Below the pieces are notes generated by a model. The model was given only the letters and a program-made list of their open reading frames with translations. It did no database searches and was not told the DNA's origin. 39,616 bases of DNA, taken from assembly GCA_000434215.1 (NCBI GenBank), contig HF999686.1:14193-53808 (forward strand), read 5' to 3'. This DNA comes from Bacteroides sp. CAG:144. Lineage in GTDB: Bacteria; Bacteroidota; Bacteroidia; Bacteroidales; UBA11471. A program made the translations under genes and the position numbers. Below, in pieces: positions 25,909 to 35,368 of this stretch (positions are counted from its first letter, which is position 1; each line of letters begins with the position of its first letter).

Positions 25909-26221
25909 ATGCCTTGTTTCTTTTTTGGAACTGTCTTTGTATTTGAGAATTGCAAATTTTTGTTGTGCGGAGAGAAATAAAAAAGGAGTAAAGTTACGAT
26001 TGGATTTATTTTGCAAATAGATGAGTTGCAAATTCTGTTTTCTTCTTTTTGGGTGGAGGATCGAACACCATTGAGATTATCGAGATATCCCGGCTGTGGT
26101 CATTTTTCCTAATTTGTAATAAATTACAATATTGAGTAAGGAGAAAATACCGATTCCGATAAAAGTCTGCGAGATTAAATAATTATTTATATCTTTGCCG
26201 TTTCAGATAGAATCGGCATAG
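25909..26221. other. gene-free stretch before the sigma factor
   Basis: About 310 bases without a gene. The only signal is TATCTTTG at 26190-26197, a -7 box for the sigma gene. The rest is AT-rich and shows no repeat or clear stem. An additional promoter read by the encoded ECF factor itself could be here but its consensus is unknown to me. Confidence 0.5.
26190..26197 (+). promoter_or_regulatory. -7 box of the sigma factor gene
   Basis: TATCTTTG matches TAnnTTTG 24 bases before the GTG start. No TTTG lies 20 bases upstream, so expression may be weak or depend on another factor. Confidence 0.5.
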
Positions 26222-26806
26222 GTGGATAACGAAAAATTCATACGAAGAATAAACGAGCGGGGATTAGATGCCTATAAGGAACTCTATGACCGCTATTACC
26301 GTACACTGGTCGTGTATGCTGCAAATTTTATCGAAGACGGAGACGTAGGAGAGGATATCGTACAGGAAATCATCGTAAACATTTGGGAAAACAAAATGAC
26401 GTTTGCCTCGTATGCAGCTTTTAACGCTTATCTCTATAATGCCGTGCGCAATGCTTCGCTCAATCATCTCAAACATCAGGGTGTCGCCGATAAGTATATG
26501 GAGTATCTTGCGCACGCTTATTCTCCCATTGAAGAAGAATCGGTCAATGAGGAAGAGATTTACCGGCTTTTATTTGAATTGATAGATAAGTTACCGCTTC
26601 GTTGTCGGGAGATTTTTTTATTATATATGGAGGGAAAGAGAAACGAGGAAATTGCCGGAATGTTGTCGCTTTCTGTCGAGACGGTAAAAACGCAAAAAAA
26701 ACGTGCGATGGCCTTTATTCGGGAAAATTTGGATAAAGCACTCCTTGTTTCATTGGCAGCATGTGGCGGAGAAATGTGGATTTTTGAAATCTTAAACCTC
26801 GGTTAA
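26222..26806 (+). CDS. ECF sigma-70 factor (SusC/FecR-linked type)
   Basis: A 194-residue alternative sigma factor that should direct RNA polymerase to the uptake operon downstream. Region 2 covers about 20-85 (YYRTLVVYAANFIEDGDVGE, then DIVQEIIVNIWENK). Region 4 is at about 120-175 (LPLRCREIFLLYMEGKRNEE and LSVETVKTQKKRA). The GTG at 26222 directly follows an in-frame TAG at 26219-26221, so no longer form is possible; the next Met would remove part of region 2. The FecR anti-sigma gene follows after 131 bases, the usual pair. Without ligand the factor should be held inactive at the membrane. Confidence 0.92.
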   Translation: MDNEKFIRRINERGLDAYKELYDRYYRTLVVYAANFIEDGDVGEDIVQEIIVNIWENKMTFASYAAFNAYLYNAVRNASLNHLKHQGVADKYMEYLAHAYSPIEEESVNEEEIYRLLFELIDKLPLRCREIFLLYMEGKRNEEIAGMLSLSVETVKTQKKRAMAFIRENLDKALLVSLAACGGEMWIFEILNLG

Positions 26807-26937
26807 GTCTTGTTTGAAAGGAAATCTTCTTTCTTTTTGCTAAATCTGAATATATAATGATATTTTTTTGAATTTCTTGTACCTCGATTTGTATCATTTG
26901 TTGTCTTTATATAGGAGAGAGGATAACAAATGTATAT
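26807..26937. other. gap between sigma and anti-sigma genes
   Basis: An AT-rich gap of 131 bases. No exact TAnnTTTG box or terminator was found, so I cannot tell whether fecR has its own promoter. GGAGAGAGGA at about 26913-26925 may serve as its ribosome-binding site. Confidence 0.4.
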
Positions 26938-28068
26938 ATGGAATATATCGAACAGCTTATTGCTAAATATTTATCAGGCACCATATCCGAAGAAGAAATA
27001 ATCGTTTTACGTCGTTGGATCGATGAGAGTCCGGGACGGAGAGATTTTATACGCACATTGGAGAGTCGCAACGATTTGGTGAAAAAGTACAATCGCTACG
27101 CGGCGGTAGATGCCGAGGGTGCCAAGCATCGCTTTTTGAGCTATGTCCGTCCTACTGTGTTTTCTCCGTTTTCTCGTCGTGTGTGGTATTATGCTGCTGT
27201 TTTGGTCCCGCTTGTGATGCTGTCGGTATGGCTTTATGAGAAAGAGACCCCCGACTCCCCTCAGTTTACGCTCGAGCAGGTCGATCCCGGAGCAACACAA
27301 GCTATACTCATCATGGATAATGGTACAGAGATGGCACTGACCGGACAAGAAGAGAAAACGATAGCCCTTGACGATTCCGTCTCGGCTCAAATGGGGAACG
27401 GGGCGATAACCTATCGGCCCGTTGCCAAAAAAACGAAAGTCGAGTACCATACGATTGTCGTGCCTCGAGGCGGAGAGTATCGCATTACGCTTGCCGATGG
27501 AACTTGCGTGCATATCAATGCCGAATCGCAATTGCGATTTCCCGTAACATTTTCGGACAAAGAACGTACGGTTCGACTTACGGGAGAGGCATATTTCGAA
27601 GTTTCTCATCGGGAAAATACACCGTTTGTCGTAGAAGTGGGAAATATGCGCGTGCGTCAATATGGCACGAAATTCAACATCAATGCTTATAACGAGGCGC
27701 CCGAGGTCGTCCTTGTTGCGGGAAGTATCGGTGTGTCGGGAGACGGTGGGGAAGAAGTAACCCTCGCACCCGGGCAGTTGGCTGTCTGTGGCGAACAGAT
27801 TTCTGTAACGAATGTCGACGTTTCTCCTTATATCGGGTGGACCAAAGGACGTTTTACATTTGATAACGAGCGTCTTGCCGACATTGTGCCCGAGTTGATG
27901 CGTTGGTACGATGTGGAGATAAAGATCCTCGATGATGAGGTGGCGAATATGAGATTTACTGGCAGCGTAGGTCGTTATGAGACGATAGAGCACATTATGA
28001 GAGCGATTTCCTATACGCAAGGAGTGCACGTCGCAGTGAATGGCAATAAAATAGAGATATCCAAATAA
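26938..28068 (+). CDS. FecR-family anti-sigma factor
   Basis: A 376-residue inner-membrane regulator. Residues 1-75 form the cytosolic helical part that binds the sigma factor (LIAKYLSGTISEEE, LRRWIDESPGRRDF). One membrane span is at about 82-100. The periplasmic FecR domain is at about 165-260 (VVPRGGEYRITLADGT, VRLTGEAYFEVSH, VRQYGTKFNINAY). A C-terminal DUF4974-like domain follows at about 300-372 (RFTFDNERLADIVPELMRWY), which resembles an STN fold. Its partner in signalling should be the STN domain of the SusC encoded six bases downstream. Such proteins pass on the signal of substrate binding to the sigma factor, often by regulated cleavage. Confidence 0.93.
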   Translation: MEYIEQLIAKYLSGTISEEEIIVLRRWIDESPGRRDFIRTLESRNDLVKKYNRYAAVDAEGAKHRFLSYVRPTVFSPFSRRVWYYAAVLVPLVMLSVWLYEKETPDSPQFTLEQVDPGATQAILIMDNGTEMALTGQEEKTIALDDSVSAQMGNGAITYRPVAKKTKVEYHTIVVPRGGEYRITLADGTCVHINAESQLRFPVTFSDKERTVRLTGEAYFEVSHRENTPFVVEVGNMRVRQYGTKFNINAYNEAPEVVLVAGSIGVSGDGGEEVTLAPGQLAVCGEQISVTNVDVSPYIGWTKGRFTFDNERLADIVPELMRWYDVEIKILDDEVANMRFTGSVGRYETIEHIMRAISYTQGVHVAVNGNKIEISK

Positions 28069-28074
28069 AAAACT

Positions 28075-31000
28075 ATGAGATTCTTGTTTCTTAAAACCTC
28101 AATTAAAAAACTCGTATGGCTTGTCGGCTTGTTACTTGTCCCGTTTACGGGGTATGCCGATGACGCTCGTGATAAAGTCGTTACGTTGCAGTTCGACGGA
28201 GTTACATTGAAACGCTTTTTCGATGAAATACATTCACAGACGGGTGTCGATTTTATTTATACCCCGCAGCAAGCACGTTATGTCGAGCCTATTACGGTGA
28301 ATGTTACGAATGCCAATCTCGGTCGTGTGCTGGATAATGTATTCCGGGGAAAAGATCTCGAATATACCGTCGAGGGCAATATCATCACGTTGCGGTATCG
28401 TCGGTCTGTCGAGAAAGATACAGCACCTGTGGCAGTGAGAGGAGAGTCGAAAATAACCATTACGGGATTTGTGGAAGATACCTCGGGCGAGCCCGTTGCC
28501 GGTGCTGCGGTGTGGGTAAAGAATACGAAGATCGGTGTGATGACGGCTTCCGACGGTCGTTATACCGTTTCTGTACCTATCTCGCAAGGACCTATCGAAT
28601 TGCGCTTTACCTGCATAGGTATGGAGCCGGTTGATGTGAAGTATCGGGGAAAAGATCAGATCAATGTCAAGATGTCGCCCTCTACCAATACTTTACAAAC
28701 GACCGAGGTTGTCGCTACCGGTATGTTTGTGCGCAAGGCCGAAAGTTTTACCGGCTCTGTTTCGACTTTCAATCAGGATCAGTTGAAACGTATGGGTACG
28801 CAGAATGTCTTGTCCAGTCTTAAAAACATAGACCCTTCGTTTGTCATAAATGAAAGTGTCGATTTCGGAAGCGACCCCAATAGAATGCCCGATATACAGA
28901 TGCGTGGACAGAACAATATTCCCGACCTGAAAGGGGAGTATCAGACTGCACCAAATCAGCCGCTTTTTATATTGGACGGATTCGAGGCCACGGTCGAGAA
29001 AGTGTATGATCTCGATATGAACTTGGTGAAAAGCGTTACGTTGTTGAAAGATGCTGCCGCCAAAGCCATTTACGGTTCGAAAGCGGCCAATGGAGTCGTT
29101 GTTATTGAGACGGTTCAACCCGAGGCGGGACGATTGCGTATCGCTTATACCGGAGCGGTCGATGTTACGGTTCCCGATCTGACTTCTTATAACTTGACCA
29201 ACGCTTCGGAAAAGTTACAAGCCGAAGTATTGGCTGGTAAATATACGAGTGGAAATGCTTACGAGCAAGCCCGTCTCACACAAGAATATAACGAGCTGTA
29301 TCGCGAAGTGGCTCGCGGTGTAGACAGTTATTGGATGTCGCAGCCTTTGCGTACCGGCATCGGAAACAAACACTCGGTATATATCGATGGCGGTAGCGAG
29401 GATATGCGTTATGCCGTCAGTTTGGGCTACAATCACATTGCCGGTGTCATGAAAGGGTCCGATCGTAAAACGATTTCGGGAGGCGTTACGCTCTCTTATC
29501 GTTATAAAACATTGAGTTTCAGGAATCAATTATCGATAGACAATAACAGTGCCAAAAATTCGCCTTACGGCTCTTTCAGTAATTATTCCAAAATGAATCC
29601 CTATTGGCGCATTTATAATACCGACGGTTCGCTGATCAAACAATATGGTTCGGATATTTACAATCCGTTGCTGAATGCCGATTTGAACAGTAAAGACCAG
29701 ACCGGTTATACCACGATTACCGAAAATTTTTACGGGGAGTGGGAGGCGTTCAAGAATTTCCGCATTCGTGCCCGCTTCGGATTGACGGCACAGAAAAATT
29801 CTTCCGATATATTCAAGCCGGCTTCGCATACCGATTATGCCTCGATTTCGGTCAACTCCGACGATTATTTGTTGCGAGGAGAATATACCAAAGCGCAAGG
29901 TTCCCAAATGTCGTTGAGCGCCGATATCGGTGCGGCGTATGCAATAGAGGTAAACAAGCATCTTCTTTATACCAACCTTTCATGGACGATAGAAGAAGCC
30001 AATTCCGAAACGACGTCGAACACGGCCGTCGGATTCCCTTCCGACCGTATGGATTTCATTTCGTTCGGTAACGGATACAAAGTGGGAAGCAAGCCCACCG
30101 GTTCGGAAAGCACGACCCGTAGTGCGGGACTTGTTCTCTCGGCCAACTACTCGTACGACAACCGTTATTTGGCCGACTTGTCATATCGCCTCAATGGTTC
30201 TTCTCAATTCGGAGCCGACGAGCGCTGGGGAAATTTCTGGTCGGTAGGTATTGGTTGGAATCTGCATAAAGAGCGTTTTATGCAGGCCGTAGATTTCATC
30301 GATTACTGCAAACTGCGGGCATCGTTGGGATATACCGGTTCGCAGAATTTCAATTCCTATCAGGCCATATCTACCTACAACTATATTACCGACCGTACCT
30401 ACAATGGCGATATGGGAGCCATACTTATGGGTATAGCTAATGACAACTTGAAGTGGCAACAACAGTATGACCGTAATATTGGAATCGACCTCTCCATGAT
30501 AAATCGGATTTCGCTTCGGGCCGACCTTTACTGGGCAACGACAACCAATCTGCTCAGCGATGTTACATTGCCGCCTTCGGTGGGATTCTCTACATACAAG
30601 GAAAATTTGGGCGAGACGATAAACAAAGGTGTGGAGGTGAATATCAACTATCGGGTATTCAATTATAACCAGACCCGTACATCTCTCAATATTTTTGCCA
30701 GTCTGGCTCATAATATCAATAAAATCTCCAAAATTTCTAATGCTTTGAAGAAAGTAAATGAGGAGCAAGATGCCTCAAAGGAGTCGTCATCGACAACAAC
30801 CGAAGACGATTTGCGTACACCGTCTATCCGTTTTGAAGAAGGACAAAGCCTTACGGCTATTTGGGCGGTGCGGTCGGCTGGGATAGATCCGGTAACCGGA
30901 CGGGAAATATACATCAAGAAAGACGGTACGACGACTTTCGATTGGAGTGCGGCCGATCAGGTCGTGTGCGGAGATACTCAGCCCAAAGTCAACGGTAATA

Positions 31001-31437
31001 TCGGTGCCAATTTTTCGACCTACGGTTTCGATTTTAGTTTTACGTTTACCTATCGTTTGGGCGGACAGACATATAACAGCACTCTGGTCGAGAAAATCGA
31101 AAATGCCGACGTCAAAAACTGGAATGTCGACAAGCGGGTGCTTACCGACCGCTGGAATACCCCCGGTGTTCCGGCCAAATATAAGAGTATAACCGATCAG
31201 TCGGTAACCAAGCCGACGTCTCGGTTTGTCGAGGATATCAACGAGTTGATGCTTTCCTCGGTCATGCTCTCGTATGATTTTTCCAACATGAAATGGGTAA
31301 AACGCAGCCCGATGGAATACTTTAAGATTACATTCAATATGAGCGATGTTTTTTGGTTGAGTTCCGTAAAGAAAGAGCAAGGTCTCGATTATCCCCGTGC
31401 CCATGCATTTTCTTTCGGAATACAAGCTCGATTCTAA
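28075..31437 (+). CDS. SusC-type TonB-dependent transporter with STN signalling domain
   Basis: A 1120-residue outer-membrane importer. The signal peptide ends near FTGYA (28). The STN domain, which contacts FecR in the periplasm, is at about 35-105 (TLKRFFDEIHSQTGVDFIY). The carboxypeptidase-like domain is at about 125-200 (ITGFVEDTSGEPVAGAAVWV). The plug starts near 215 and includes PDIQMRGQNNIPDLKGE, LFILDGFEATVEKVYDLD and SVTLLKDAAAKAIYGSKAAN, all typical of SusC. The barrel runs to the terminal Phe (FGIQARF). It forms a lidded complex with the SusD lipoprotein encoded next. The STN domain shows that it both imports and senses its substrate. Confidence 0.96.
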   Translation: MRFLFLKTSIKKLVWLVGLLLVPFTGYADDARDKVVTLQFDGVTLKRFFDEIHSQTGVDFIYTPQQARYVEPITVNVTNANLGRVLDNVFRGKDLEYTVEGNIITLRYRRSVEKDTAPVAVRGESKITITGFVEDTSGEPVAGAAVWVKNTKIGVMTASDGRYTVSVPISQGPIELRFTCIGMEPVDVKYRGKDQINVKMSPSTNTLQTTEVVATGMFVRKAESFTGSVSTFNQDQLKRMGTQNVLSSLKNIDPSFVINESVDFGSDPNRMPDIQMRGQNNIPDLKGEYQTAPNQPLFILDGFEATVEKVYDLDMNLVKSVTLLKDAAAKAIYGSKAANGVVVIETVQPEAGRLRIAYTGAVDVTVPDLTSYNLTNASEKLQAEVLAGKYTSGNAYEQARLTQEYNELYREVARGVDSYWMSQPLRTGIGNKHSVYIDGGSEDMRYAVSLGYNHIAGVMKGSDRKTISGGVTLSYRYKTLSFRNQLSIDNNSAKNSPYGSFSNYSKMNPYWRIYNTDGSLIKQYGSDIYNPLLNADLNSKDQTGYTTITENFYGEWEAFKNFRIRARFGLTAQKNSSDIFKPASHTDYASISVNSDDYLLRGEYTKAQGSQMSLSADIGAAYAIEVNKHLLYTNLSWTIEEANSETTSNTAVGFPSDRMDFISFGNGYKVGSKPTGSESTTRSAGLVLSANYSYDNRYLADLSYRLNGSSQFGADERWGNFWSVGIGWNLHKERFMQAVDFIDYCKLRASLGYTGSQNFNSYQAISTYNYITDRTYNGDMGAILMGIANDNLKWQQQYDRNIGIDLSMINRISLRADLYWATTTNLLSDVTLPPSVGFSTYKENLGETINKGVEVNINYRVFNYNQTRTSLNIFASLAHNINKISKISNALKKVNEEQDASKESSSTTTEDDLRTPSIRFEEGQSLTAIWAVRSAGIDPVTGREIYIKKDGTTTFDWSAADQVVCGDTQPKVNGNIGANFSTYGFDFSFTFTYRLGGQTYNSTLVEKIENADVKNWNVDKRVLTDRWNTPGVPAKYKSITDQSVTKPTSRFVEDINELMLSSVMLSYDFSNMKWVKRSPMEYFKITFNMSDVFWLSSVKKEQGLDYPRAHAFSFGIQARF

Positions 31438-31455
31438 TCTTTAAAAACAGAAAAA

Positions 31456-32925
31456 ATGATGAAACGATATATTGCAAAAATCGGACTGGCTGTCGTACTT
31501 GTCTCTTTGACGGCTTGTAATGATTGGCTTGACGTAAGTCCTAAAACCGAAATAAAAGCCAAAGATAATTTTAGTTCCGAGCAGGGATTTAAAGATGCCC
31601 TTACCGGTTGTTATCTGACGATGACTTCGTCGTCGCTGTATGGTAAGGAACTCACTTTCGGTCTGCTCGATGTATTGGCACAGTACTATACCGGCATTAC
31701 GGGCGATAATCACTCCTATGCCCATGAGGTGATATACGATTATGACGCTTCGTCGAGTGAGACACGTATCAATGCCGTTTGGGAAGACGGCTATAACCTG
31801 ATTGCCAATATCAACGAATTGATAGCCTATGTCGACAAGGCCGATACGCGAATGTTTACCGGACGGAATTATCATCTGATAAGAGGAGAGGCTTATGGTT
31901 TGCGTGCCCAGATGCATTTCGACTTGTTGCGTTGTTTCGGGAAATCCTATGCAGCCGGGCCGACCGAAAAGGCCATTCCCTATATAACGGAAAACAGTAA
32001 GAAGGTAACACCCCTTTCCACGGTGGAGGCTGTTCTGGCAAAAATTTTGGCCGATTTGGAAATAGCGGAAAGCGAGTTGCAGTGTGATCCTGTAATAACC
32101 GGTTCGGTCGCTTCGCCCGATGATGATGTTACGTATGAACGTGATCGGACGTTTAAATTCAATTATTATGCCGTCAAGATGCTTCAAGCGCGGGTATATC
32201 TCTATATGGGCAATTACGAAAAGGCCGAGGCTGCGGCTCGGGTTGTCGTAAATCAGGAATCTTTTACATTTACGCCCGAGTCCGAAATCTCTACGACCGA
32301 TGTTGCTTCTAAGAATTATGTATTTTCCCAAGAACTGGTCTTTGCCTTGTATAACAGTGATTTGCAATCGTTGTATACCGCATCGTTCACGCCCGATAAC
32401 GGACTGTATATGCTCGAAGAAACGTATGAGTCGCTTTACGAAACCGATGTATACGGGGCCTTTACCGATTACCGTTATGTATATCAGACGGAATTGCAGT
32501 CGAATGTGCGTCTTTCGACGAAGTTGAAACAGCCTACGGGTGGTAACGCCTCTTTCTTGAAACGTACTCCGGTGATGCGATTGAGCGAAGCCTATTATAT
32601 AATGGCCGAGTGCGCAGCCCATTCGACGACCCGATTGGGAGAAGCGGTTGGTTATCTCAATACGGTGCGTACCCATCGCGGGCATACCGCTCTTCTGCCC
32701 GAAACGTTGAGCAAAGAGGAAATTGCGGATGAAATATACAAGGAGTATGCCAAGGAATTTACGTGTGAAGGACAGCTTTGGTTCTATTTCAAACGTTTGG
32801 ATTACGAGATGATACCGGTGTTGTCTTCCAATAATGGAGCTCCTGTTACCACTTATGTATTACCCGATTATATATTCCCGTTGCCCGATGACGAGATTGA
32901 ATTCGGCGGGCGCGAAAACGAATAA
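31456..32925 (+). CDS. SusD/RagB-type surface lipoprotein
   Basis: A 489-residue lipoprotein with lipobox SLTAC, Cys21 being lipidated, followed by NDW. It begins with the SusD hallmark CNDWLDVSPKTEI. The N-terminal helical (TPR-like) region includes GFKDALTGCYLTM and LIRGEAYGLRAQMHFDLLRCFG. The C-terminal part has KRTPVMRLSEAYYIMAECA, LNTVRTHRG and IYKEYAKEFTCEGQLWFYFKR, all typical. It should sit on the cell surface as the lid of the SusC pore and bind the substrate. The gap from susC is 18 bases. Confidence 0.96.
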   Translation: MMKRYIAKIGLAVVLVSLTACNDWLDVSPKTEIKAKDNFSSEQGFKDALTGCYLTMTSSSLYGKELTFGLLDVLAQYYTGITGDNHSYAHEVIYDYDASSSETRINAVWEDGYNLIANINELIAYVDKADTRMFTGRNYHLIRGEAYGLRAQMHFDLLRCFGKSYAAGPTEKAIPYITENSKKVTPLSTVEAVLAKILADLEIAESELQCDPVITGSVASPDDDVTYERDRTFKFNYYAVKMLQARVYLYMGNYEKAEAAARVVVNQESFTFTPESEISTTDVASKNYVFSQELVFALYNSDLQSLYTASFTPDNGLYMLEETYESLYETDVYGAFTDYRYVYQTELQSNVRLSTKLKQPTGGNASFLKRTPVMRLSEAYYIMAECAAHSTTRLGEAVGYLNTVRTHRGHTALLPETLSKEEIADEIYKEYAKEFTCEGQLWFYFKRLDYEMIPVLSSNNGAPVTTYVLPDYIFPLPDDEIEFGGRENE

Positions 32926-32934
32926 GATACGATT

Positions 32935-33693
32935 ATGAAAAAGAATTTTTATTTTTTTGCGGCATCTCTTTTTATTGCTTTCTGCAGCGCTTGCAGCCAA
33001 GACGACGGTGAGGTGTATAATCTCGACGGGCGGGTTTATTTTTATGAGCAGAAAAAGCAGGGAAACGATTATGTGGCGGTAACATCGAAAAGTTATTCTT
33101 TTGCATTGCAAAATTCGGCATTGATGGAAGACACCCTTCGGATAAAAGTCCGGCTTATGGGATATGTCGTCGATTATGACCGTACATTTTCCGCTGATAT
33201 AGTTTCCGATGGGACTACGGCTGTTGAGGGTACTCATTATAAGTTGTTGCCCGGAGTATTGAAAGCCGGCACGTATGAATCTTATTTGCCGGTCATTCTT
33301 TATCGCACGGCCGATACGAAAGATCATACGGTGTCTCTCAATCTGAGATTAAGTGCCGATGCCGAGCTTCCTGCCGGTGTGGACGACCGTGTCGATTTCT
33401 CGTTGGAGTGGGGCGATATTCTGACGAAACCCGATAACTGGCCCTATTATTTCGGGGTGTACAATGTAAATAAATATCGTTTTGCTATCGATGTGTTGGG
33501 CCTTTACGATTGGCCTCAGGCGGGACGGGAAACAGCCGGTAAAGAAGAAGGCGTATATACGATCTCTGAGCTTCAACGTTTTTGTACGCAACTCAATGAT
33601 GCTTATGCGCAATATCGGGCTCAATACGGGCCTATTTACAATGACGATAATGCCGAAGTGAAAACCGAAATATATTTTGCTCCCGATAAATGA
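32935..33693 (+). CDS. DUF4843-type lipoprotein
   Basis: A 252-residue lipoprotein (CSAC, Cys20, then SQDD). The body is beta-rich and has the typical features of DUF4843: TLRIKVRLMGYVVDYDR, VEGTHYKLLPGVLKAG and NLRLSADAELPAG. It resembles a Calx-beta-like adhesive sandwich. Such proteins are encoded after SusD in uptake loci and probably lie at the cell surface, perhaps as an extra binding subunit. The biochemical role is not known. It is nine bases from susD and 11 bases from the next gene. Confidence 0.88.
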   Translation: MKKNFYFFAASLFIAFCSACSQDDGEVYNLDGRVYFYEQKKQGNDYVAVTSKSYSFALQNSALMEDTLRIKVRLMGYVVDYDRTFSADIVSDGTTAVEGTHYKLLPGVLKAGTYESYLPVILYRTADTKDHTVSLNLRLSADAELPAGVDDRVDFSLEWGDILTKPDNWPYYFGVYNVNKYRFAIDVLGLYDWPQAGRETAGKEEGVYTISELQRFCTQLNDAYAQYRAQYGPIYNDDNAEVKTEIYFAPDK

Positions 33694-33704
33694 TACTTGT
33701 GAAT

Positions 33705-35354
33705 ATGAAAAAATTTATTCTGTGTCTCATGCTTTTGCCGGCGTTGTTTACGTCGTGCTACAAAGATGAGGGCAATTACGATTACAAAGAATTAAATGAA
33801 ATAACAGTCGATACGGTAGGTGTGAAGACCTCTTTTGTCATCGACCAGTATGATTCGCTTGTCATCGAGCCGAAAATAAACTTTTCATTGTCGGCTCTTC
33901 CCGAGACGGCTTTGTCGTATCGGTGGATAATGTATTCCGATGCGTGGGGAAAAGACGATACCGAGACGACCGAATTGTCGACCGAACGTAATTTAAATGT
34001 GCAGATAACTGCGCCGGCGAGCGCTACTCCTTATGCCGTCAGGCTGTATATTACAAACAAAAACGACGGTTCTTCCTATGAAATGAAATATACCGTTACA
34101 GTACAGCCCAGTGTTGTTTCGGGTATATTGGCATTGCATCAGGACGCCGACGGTGTCGATTTCGATTATATAGCGACGGCTGGGGCAGTGATGATCGATA
34201 AGAACAAGCATATGAGAAACGTGGTATCTTCGATACTCGATCGTAAATTATCGGGAAATGCAGCTGCGGTTTCGGCTGTGCGGGTCAATTATACGACACT
34301 TATCAATCGGGTGTATGTTGCTACCGATGAGGAGTTTATGCAGCTTTCGGGATATGATTTCGCTTACGAGTGCGATATAAACGAATTGTTTTACGATATA
34401 CCGAGCCGTTTGCAGTTATCCAAAGTAAAAAGAGAGGGGCAGACACCTTATTGTACGATTTTGGTCAATGATGGATCGGTATATAATATCAACAATCAGG
34501 CTTCTCAAAAGTGGTCGAATACTTTCTCCGATCCCTTGCGGCCCAGCAGTGATTTAGGTGAACGTATAGTAGTTTCTCCCTATTATTATATTCCCGATGC
34601 CAATTTTCCTATGGCTTCGGCTATTTTCTATGATGAACTCGGGAAGCGTTTTGTCCGTCTACCCAAGACTTTTTATGAAACGGAAGAAATCGTGAGTTTC
34701 GACCCTCAGGTTTCTACGGCGTTCGATGTGAATAATGTGGGGAAAGATCTTATTTGGTTGGGCAAGGGGTACAACAATCATGCTTTTGCCGTGATGACCG
34801 ACGGTTCGTCCCGTGAACTTTACCGAGCCGATTTCAATAAGGCAGAAACGATTTACGATGAAGACGGTTCTCCGGAGTATAACGAAGAATTGAACGATTT
34901 GGCACTGCGTATTTATGACCTTACGTCATTGACCGACATCGAGAAAGCGAAATTTTACGACCTCGGTCTCTATGCCACGCAACTTATGTATGCTACCGAC
35001 AGGGATATATATGTCGTTTCGATAAGCGGATCGAACGTGAGGTGCGAGAAGATCAATCGGGATTTTCCCGAAGGGGAGGAGATAACGGCTCTGATGATAT
35101 GGAATCCCGATATGAATATTATGAGGTCTTTGGAAACGACACGGGGAAAATATCTCTATGTTGCGACATGGAACGGAGAGGAAGGTAAAATCTACGAATT
35201 TAAAATCGCCCGTAATACCGGTCGCATGGATAATGATATACCCGATGAGTTCGGCAAAGTCGATGCCGCTGCGCCGGTGAATGTTTTTGACGGCATGGGA
35301 AAAATAACCGATCTCTGCATCAAATTGCAGGGGAAAGATAATTTTGATAATTGA
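33705..35354 (+). CDS. PKD-like family lipoprotein
   Basis: A 549-residue lipoprotein, TSCYKDEGNYDYKELNE, with Cys18 lipidated. This opening (CYKDxGNYDY) marks the PKD-like family that often follows DUF4843 genes. An Ig/PKD-like domain is at about 25-140 (ALSYRWIMYSDAWGKDD). The remaining 400 residues look like a beta-propeller (VSGILALHQDADGVDFDY, TLINRVYVATDEEFMQL and YATQLMYATDRDIYVVS). It probably helps to bind substrate at the surface. The ATG at 33690 overlaps the preceding stop by four bases but would add residues before the signal, so 33705 is preferred. Confidence 0.87.
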   Translation: MKKFILCLMLLPALFTSCYKDEGNYDYKELNEITVDTVGVKTSFVIDQYDSLVIEPKINFSLSALPETALSYRWIMYSDAWGKDDTETTELSTERNLNVQITAPASATPYAVRLYITNKNDGSSYEMKYTVTVQPSVVSGILALHQDADGVDFDYIATAGAVMIDKNKHMRNVVSSILDRKLSGNAAAVSAVRVNYTTLINRVYVATDEEFMQLSGYDFAYECDINELFYDIPSRLQLSKVKREGQTPYCTILVNDGSVYNINNQASQKWSNTFSDPLRPSSDLGERIVVSPYYYIPDANFPMASAIFYDELGKRFVRLPKTFYETEEIVSFDPQVSTAFDVNNVGKDLIWLGKGYNNHAFAVMTDGSSRELYRADFNKAETIYDEDGSPEYNEELNDLALRIYDLTSLTDIEKAKFYDLGLYATQLMYATDRDIYVVSISGSNVRCEKINRDFPEGEEITALMIWNPDMNIMRSLETTRGKYLYVATWNGEEGKIYEFKIARNTGRMDNDIPDEFGKVDAAAPVNVFDGMGKITDLCIKLQGKDNFDN

Positions 35355-35368
35355 AAAATACCTTGACT

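Noticed and set aside
26807..26937. A promoter for fecR near GATATTTTTTTG
   Set aside because: The spacing between TA and TTTG does not fit the consensus; the T-run makes partial matches likely by chance.
27007..28029. A 340-codon frame antisense to fecR
   Set aside because: It is fully covered by the FecR gene, has no motif, and shows the composition of a shadow frame.
31441..32685. A 414-codon frame antisense to susD
   Set aside because: It overlaps a clearly functional SusD gene and encodes no recognised domain.
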